Positions 37,751 to 41,160 of a stretch of DNA of 41,160 nucleotides are shown here, piece by piece. The DNA is taken from positions 1 through 41,160 of IMG/VR virus record IMGVR_UViG_3300035034_001387; one strand, given 5' to 3'. Numbering within the stretch: position 1 is the stretch's first letter; each line of letters opens with the position of its first letter. The notes beneath the pieces are model-generated. The model did no database searches. It was given only the letters and a program-made list of their open reading frames with translations, and was not told the DNA's origin. The stretch is from a virus. A program made the position numbers and the translations under genes.

Positions 37751-38857
37751 TTACTCGTCCACGTACTCCTGCATAGCCTGAATCAGAAGCCCTTGAGCAA
37801 CTGCCGTCATGGGGTCGTCTGCGTGGCGGATCTCGCTCACCTCAATGGGGAAGCGCTTCCTCTTCTTCTCGAAGACCTCCGTGAACAGTTCAAGGAAGCC
37901 GTTAGCAAGGGACGTGCCGCCCGAGATCACGATAGGGATCGCTTCTTTGAGTTCAACGTTACCCTTGGAGGATTTGAACTTCTTGGCGATCTTGTCAATC
38001 GCGTAAGAGATCAGGACGCGGTAATAGGTCACCAGAGCCTCACGCTCACGCTGGTGCTTCTCGGGACCTTCAGAGGGGTCCATGAGGTTGATCCCGCCCT
38101 CTTTGATCATGCACATCTTGGAAGAGGTGGCGCCAACAGCTTGTGCTGAAGACCCATCAATCCAATCGCCTCCACGCTGCACCGAGAACTCAAGGTCCTC
38201 GATAGAGATTGTCTTGTAAGACATGGCCACGTTGGTCATCCCTGAACCAAAGCTAATGCCAATGCCCGAGAACATCGTGTCTGCGCACTCCGCGTAAATA
38301 ATCGCCAGGGCTTCGTTGCCCGACACGGCGTCATACCCAAGGTCTCCCAGGATACGCTCGAACACAGCCTCGTGGTAAAGTACATCCTGTTCGGGATTGT
38401 CCAGAGGCGCGGCAGGGATTGAGAAGTAACACACCTCGCCATCTTCAAGGGGTGGGCCGACCACGTTCTCGATAAGGATCGCCAAGACCTCCATAGCGTC
38501 AATCTCAGAACTGGAGATGATCCCCTTCGACAGAGGACGCCGAACCTCCTTACCGAAGATGTTCGCCGTCTCAATGGCCATATCGCCCAGAATCAACAGA
38601 CGGTCCTCTTGCTCAATGTAAGATACGTCCGCCGCCATCTTGAGCATCTTCTTGGCGTCAGGGTCAAGGTCAAGGAAGCAATCCCTCTGCCTCTTGGTAT
38701 GGACCTTGCTACCTACCTTTCGGGCTGACACAAGGTTCATGGTGCCCACGTCCAGTCCCACACCCAACTCGGGCTCTACCGGAGTCTTCTTACGGCGAAC
38801 AGCCTTCTTGGTAGGGGTCTTCGTCTCTTCGTCTTCTTTTACAGTATCGTCGCTCAT
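37751..38857 (-). CDS. Actin/Hsp70-superfamily ATPase (ParM/MreB-like)
   Basis: A 368-residue protein with the actin-fold nucleotide site: phosphate-1 GVGLDVGTMNLVSA (32-45, D36), connect-1 near GNEALAIIYAE, phosphate-2 GIGISFGSGMTNVAM, and the adenosine motif IVISGGTSLANGF near the C-terminus. A charged 30-residue N-terminal tail precedes the fold. ParM, MreB and phage actins form filaments that move or position DNA and capsids. It lies in a virion block, so a role in virion positioning or assembly is possible. Which clade it belongs to cannot be settled by eye. Confidence 0.85.
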   Translation of the reverse strand: MSDDTVKEDEETKTPTKKAVRRKKTPVEPELGVGLDVGTMNLVSARKVGSKVHTKRQRDCFLDLDPDAKKMLKMAADVSYIEQEDRLLILGDMAIETANIFGKEVRRPLSKGIISSSEIDAMEVLAILIENVVGPPLEDGEVCYFSIPAAPLDNPEQDVLYHEAVFERILGDLGYDAVSGNEALAIIYAECADTMFSGIGISFGSGMTNVAMSYKTISIEDLEFSVQRGGDWIDGSSAQAVGATSSKMCMIKEGGINLMDPSEGPEKHQREREALVTYYRVLISYAIDKIAKKFKSSKGNVELKEAIPIVISGGTSLANGFLELFTEVFEKKRKRFPIEVSEIRHADDPMTAVAQGLLIQAMQEYVDE

Positions 38858-38907
38858 GTCTACCTCTTATTTGGGAGTGGCGATGTGAAGTGCAAACGCT
38901 TCGGGCA

Positions 38908-39594
38908 TCACTCTTCTTTCTTTTTCCTCGGACGGCGCTTCTTGCTGCCACCCTTTCCTATAGACGCTAACGCTTCGGAGGCGGCGTCCATTTTGTCGCT
39001 CGCATCTTTTGTTTCCTCTTGTACCGACGTCGACTCCGAGACAACAGTGGTGTCGCTCCTGATCTTGGACGGGAGGAAGATCACGGGCTCCTCTTCGTCC
39101 CAATCGTCCGCCTCACGCTCTCGGTCAGGCTGCGAGGGGTCGTGTGCAGGTCTGGGCCTTCCAGCCCGCGTGGGAGCCTGCAAGGGGCCTTGTGTGACCA
39201 TCCCGTCTATCTTGCTCACCAGTTCACGTTGAGAAGAGGTCAGATCCGCCAGGGTTTCCATAAGGGCGCGGTTCATAGCCTTCAGGTCTTCGACTTCCTG
39301 GGAGGCCGGGGGTGATGGAGGCAGGCGAGGGGGTAGGGGCTTCTTGGGGGCTTTCTTGACCCGTACCGGAGCGGCTACGGGAGGCTTACGCGCCTGCGGA
39401 GGCAACGGAGCGGGACGGTGCTCTCGTTGACCGATTTTGACCACCGAGTTGTTTTTGATTGAGAACATCAGATCGCGGGACCAACCGGCCCTCTGGAGTG
39501 GGATAGACACTTCCTCCCCAAACGCGATGTTGAGCCCCAGATCAATAATCTGGTGACCTCCCTTGACGTTACCTTTTATCACGATAAATTGCAT
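38908..39594 (-). CDS. Hypothetical protein with Pro-rich linker and coiled coil
   Basis: A 228-residue protein in four parts: a small beta-rich N-terminal domain (MQFIVIKGNVKGGHQIIDLG), a Pro/Lys/Ala-rich linker (about 60-98), a coiled-coil-like helix (SQEVEDLKAMNRALMETLAD), and a charged tail ending in Lys/Arg-rich residues. GAGGAA lies a few bases before the ATG. It precedes the actin-like gene and may be a linker or adaptor. Confidence 0.72.
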   Translation of the reverse strand: MQFIVIKGNVKGGHQIIDLGLNIAFGEEVSIPLQRAGWSRDLMFSIKNNSVVKIGQREHRPAPLPPQARKPPVAAPVRVKKAPKKPLPPRLPPSPPASQEVEDLKAMNRALMETLADLTSSQRELVSKIDGMVTQGPLQAPTRAGRPRPAHDPSQPDREREADDWDEEEPVIFLPSKIRSDTTVVSESTSVQEETKDASDKMDAASEALASIGKGGSKKRRPRKKKEE

Positions 39595-39607
39595 ACTTCC
39601 TCCAGAC

Positions 39608-39645
39608 TAAAAACCCCCGACCACCAAGATAAGGTGTCGGGGGTG
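39608..39645 (-). terminator. Rho-independent terminator
   Basis: CCCCCGAC and GTCGGGGG form the core stem, with GGTGG/CCACC-type bases near the loop, and a TTTTT run follows on the minus strand. It separates the 39671 gene from the 38908 gene. Confidence 0.82.
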
Positions 39646-39670
39646 GTATTATCTTCCCGTGTAATACGGT

Positions 39671-40153
39671 TTAATCCTTCAAGGCTTGCTTGAGCAATTC
39701 CTTGTAGGTCTTTAAAAGCTCTTCCTTTACAGCCTTTACAGCGGCATCCTGACCTCGTTCCATGAAATGTTTACCCGAGATACCTGGGTGTTTCCATGAA
39801 CCATCGGACAGGCTCTGTGATGAGGCCGTCCTGTATATCAACTCACCCGTCTCCGTTATGATAGGAATAGGCTTCTTGGCATCTTCAAGGTAGGACATGC
39901 TATGCGGCTTGACCCCTTTATTTAGATACATTGCCGCAGGGTGGTCAGACGTGACCTTGAGCGCTCCGTTCTTGACCTCATAACTGAATGAGTTCAAGAG
40001 ACGGCTTGGGGTCCGGTTCCAAGACGATCTCCGCACCTCTTTTTGAAAGGCTTTGATGGCAACTGAACCCAGCCTTTCCAGGGTGTCCTCGGTCGCCTTG
40101 CGGATATCTCGGTCAGTGGGAACATCACCGTTGGTTTTCCCCTTGGTTTTCAT
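39671..40153 (-). CDS. HK97-gp10-like neck/tail protein
   Basis: A 160-residue basic protein with features of the HK97 gp10/tail-completion family: SDHPAAMYLNKGVKPHSM in the middle and GISGKHFMERGQDAAVKA near the C-terminus, then a long helix. Such proteins sit at the head-tail or tail-terminator interface. The start lies two bases after the stop of the 40155 gene. The resemblance is by motif pattern, not a database match. Confidence 0.65.
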   Translation of the reverse strand: MKTKGKTNGDVPTDRDIRKATEDTLERLGSVAIKAFQKEVRRSSWNRTPSRLLNSFSYEVKNGALKVTSDHPAAMYLNKGVKPHSMSYLEDAKKPIPIITETGELIYRTASSQSLSDGSWKHPGISGKHFMERGQDAAVKAVKEELLKTYKELLKQALKD

Positions 40154-40154
40154 C

Positions 40155-40460
40155 TCAGATCAGGTCCATTTTTTTGGCGATCTCGTTGATCGCAGAACGG
40201 ATGTGAGGATAAACCTCGGGGTCGTCAAGGTCCATATCAAGACCCTCTTGGTCAAGAACTCCCTCAAGGTAAGCCTCGGCATCCGTGAAAAACTTCTCGG
40301 GGGCATCTGTAATGCCCATCGAACGGGAGAGGACTTCTCCCATCATCTTGTGCAGGGGTGTTGAGGCTTTGAACGCCGTCTTTGTAGGGAGGGCATCACT
40401 GTAGTAGCTAAGAAAGACGCGACGTGCGACTTTTCGGGCAATCTTGGTACGTTCAGACAT
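40155..40460 (-). CDS. Hypothetical protein
   Basis: A 101-residue helical protein, MSERTKIARKVARRVFLSYY at its start and an acidic C-terminal half. It is tightly packed between the 40484 and 39671 genes, so it is probably part of the same virion transcript. The family is not recognised. Confidence 0.7.
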   Translation of the reverse strand: MSERTKIARKVARRVFLSYYSDALPTKTAFKASTPLHKMMGEVLSRSMGITDAPEKFFTDAEAYLEGVLDQEGLDMDLDDPEVYPHIRSAINEIAKKMDLI

Positions 40461-40483
40461 GGTATATCTCTATGTAAGGGGGT

Positions 40484-40828
40484 CTAAGTTCCATCACCTT
40501 CGCCTTCTATCAAAGAATTCTCAAGAAGGTTCCAGTCAAGCGTTAGTTCGGGGTCTTTTGTCATGTAATCCAATAACCAACTGTCATCCCCCGACTCGGT
40601 GCGAAGATCGTGTAGCCATCTCCGCCTGAGCACGACCGTCAACACGGCCTGCGTCATCGGCTCAGCAGTACAACGGGCAACCTCTCCCGCAGGAGATACA
40701 GAGTAAACCGCTGCATCGACCGAGGTATGAAGATACAAGTCTTCCATTGTAAAGGTTTGAAGCCTCCTCTTTACACGGTTAGTGTATTCGGAGTCAACAG
40801 CTAAGAAAGAGCCGACACGCTTCGACAT
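40484..40828 (-). CDS. Hypothetical protein
   Basis: A 114-residue protein with a helical N-terminal part (NRVKRRLQTFTMEDLYLHT) and an acidic C-terminus. It begins three bases after the stop of the preceding gene. It could be a small head-tail connector, but no motif proves it. Confidence 0.7.
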   Translation of the reverse strand: MSKRVGSFLAVDSEYTNRVKRRLQTFTMEDLYLHTSVDAAVYSVSPAGEVARCTAEPMTQAVLTVVLRRRWLHDLRTESGDDSWLLDYMTKDPELTLDWNLLENSLIEGEGDGT

Positions 40829-40831
40829 ACC

Positions 40832-41160
40832 TTACGCCTTGTGATTGATGTTTTCGTAGGTGGGAGTCCTGCCACGCTCCTCAATAGAGTCGGGGACCTT
40901 CTCATCCTCAGTGATTTGAGGGTAATTGGTCTCGTCTTGAGGGTCGTCCCAATCCATTGTACGGGTTTCAGGATACGTCAACCCTGCCACGCCTGTAACA
41001 GGGACCTCATAGATGATGTCGTTCTCATCCCTCACGTCAATCGTGAACTCCTGTTGCAGAACATTGCCTCGGTTAGAGAACATGGTCACAGGGCCTATCG
41101 AATACCGGTCGTTGTTCTGCTTGACAATGAAATCGCGTTGCGATAGCATTGGAGTGGGTC
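40832..41160 (-). CDS. C-terminal part of a virion gene running off the window
   Basis: The frame is open to the window edge without a stop. The first ATG in view, at 41149, has only 11 bases before it, so the true start probably lies outside. The visible part contains QRDFIVKQNNDRYSIGPVTM and LQQEFTIDVRDENDIIYEVP, a style common in structural proteins of large myophages, followed by an acidic Pro-rich end. It is the first gene of the leftward run seen here. Confidence 0.75.
   Translation of the reverse strand, partial: PTPMLSQRDFIVKQNNDRYSIGPVTMFSNRGNVLQQEFTIDVRDENDIIYEVPVTGVAGLTYPETRTMDWDDPQDETNYPQITEDEKVPDSIEERGRTPTYENINHKA

Noticed and set aside
38867-39103. 78-codon frame opposite in phase to the 38908 gene
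   Set aside because: It overlaps the 38908 gene in another frame on the same strand and has no ribosome site.
1-41160. CRISPR array, insertion sequence or attachment site
   Set aside because: I saw no regularly spaced repeats, no transposase and no integrase; the only mobile elements are the intein and the HNH gene.

Overview
The window looks like part of the genome of a large tailed bacteriophage with a contractile tail. The evidence is a very large tail-sheath-type protein (28956-33512), further virion genes after it, scattered tRNA genes, tightly packed and often overlapping small genes, and phage-borne copies of cellular enzymes: GroEL, Lon, a GyrB/ParE-type topoisomerase subunit, dUTPase, RNA ligase, Dam methylase and a sigma factor. 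Promoters of ordinary sigma-70 type (TTGACA-like and TATAAT-like boxes 17 bases apart) and GGAGG-type ribosome sites point to a bacterial host. I cannot name the host. Base composition is moderately GC-rich.

Layout. 1-950 is a protein-free tRNA region read leftward: Ser-GCU, an odd tRNA-like element, Phe-GAA and a degenerate tRNA remnant. 951-6028 is a leftward run of accessory and nucleic-acid genes: ferritin-like protein, RNA ligase, Dam-type methylase, tRNA-Thr, tRNA-Ser and an ECF-like sigma factor. 6144-13356 is mostly rightward: an Nfu-like Fe-S scaffold, the topoisomerase B subunit, and a Lon protease interrupted in its Walker A loop by a class 3 intein. A leftward DEDD exonuclease sits between the last two. 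13368-16560 holds leftward dUTPase, small unknowns and a tandem cold-shock protein.

16222-20164 is the most intriguing block. It is a leftward six-gene operon in which five consecutive genes are joined by overlapping stop/start codons: a Cys-cluster protein with a basic tail, a 47-residue membrane protein, a DUF1848 protein, an AAA+ ATPase, a Cys-rich protein and a small helical protein. An HNH nuclease, a DHH phosphoesterase and a patatin-like lipase follow. A short rightward segment (24062-25898) carries its own promoters and a CPBP-type membrane protease. GroEL and a metallophosphoesterase come next.

28956-41160 is the virion block, almost all leftward: giant sheath, FmdB-type zinc ribbon protein, a second large virion protein sharing sequence modules with the sheath, an actin-like ATPase, an HK97-gp10-like protein and small unknowns. 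A rightward possible nuclease interrupts it, and the last gene runs off the window edge. Strong hairpin terminators punctuate the operons.

How it fits together. Lon and GroEL suggest a phage-owned proteostasis set. The sigma factor and promoters suggest timed transcription. The tRNAs and RNA ligase suggest translation upkeep. The Nfu-like scaffold, ferritin-like protein, DUF1848 protein and Cys-rich proteins suggest an unusual interest in iron or Fe-S chemistry; that last link is inference.
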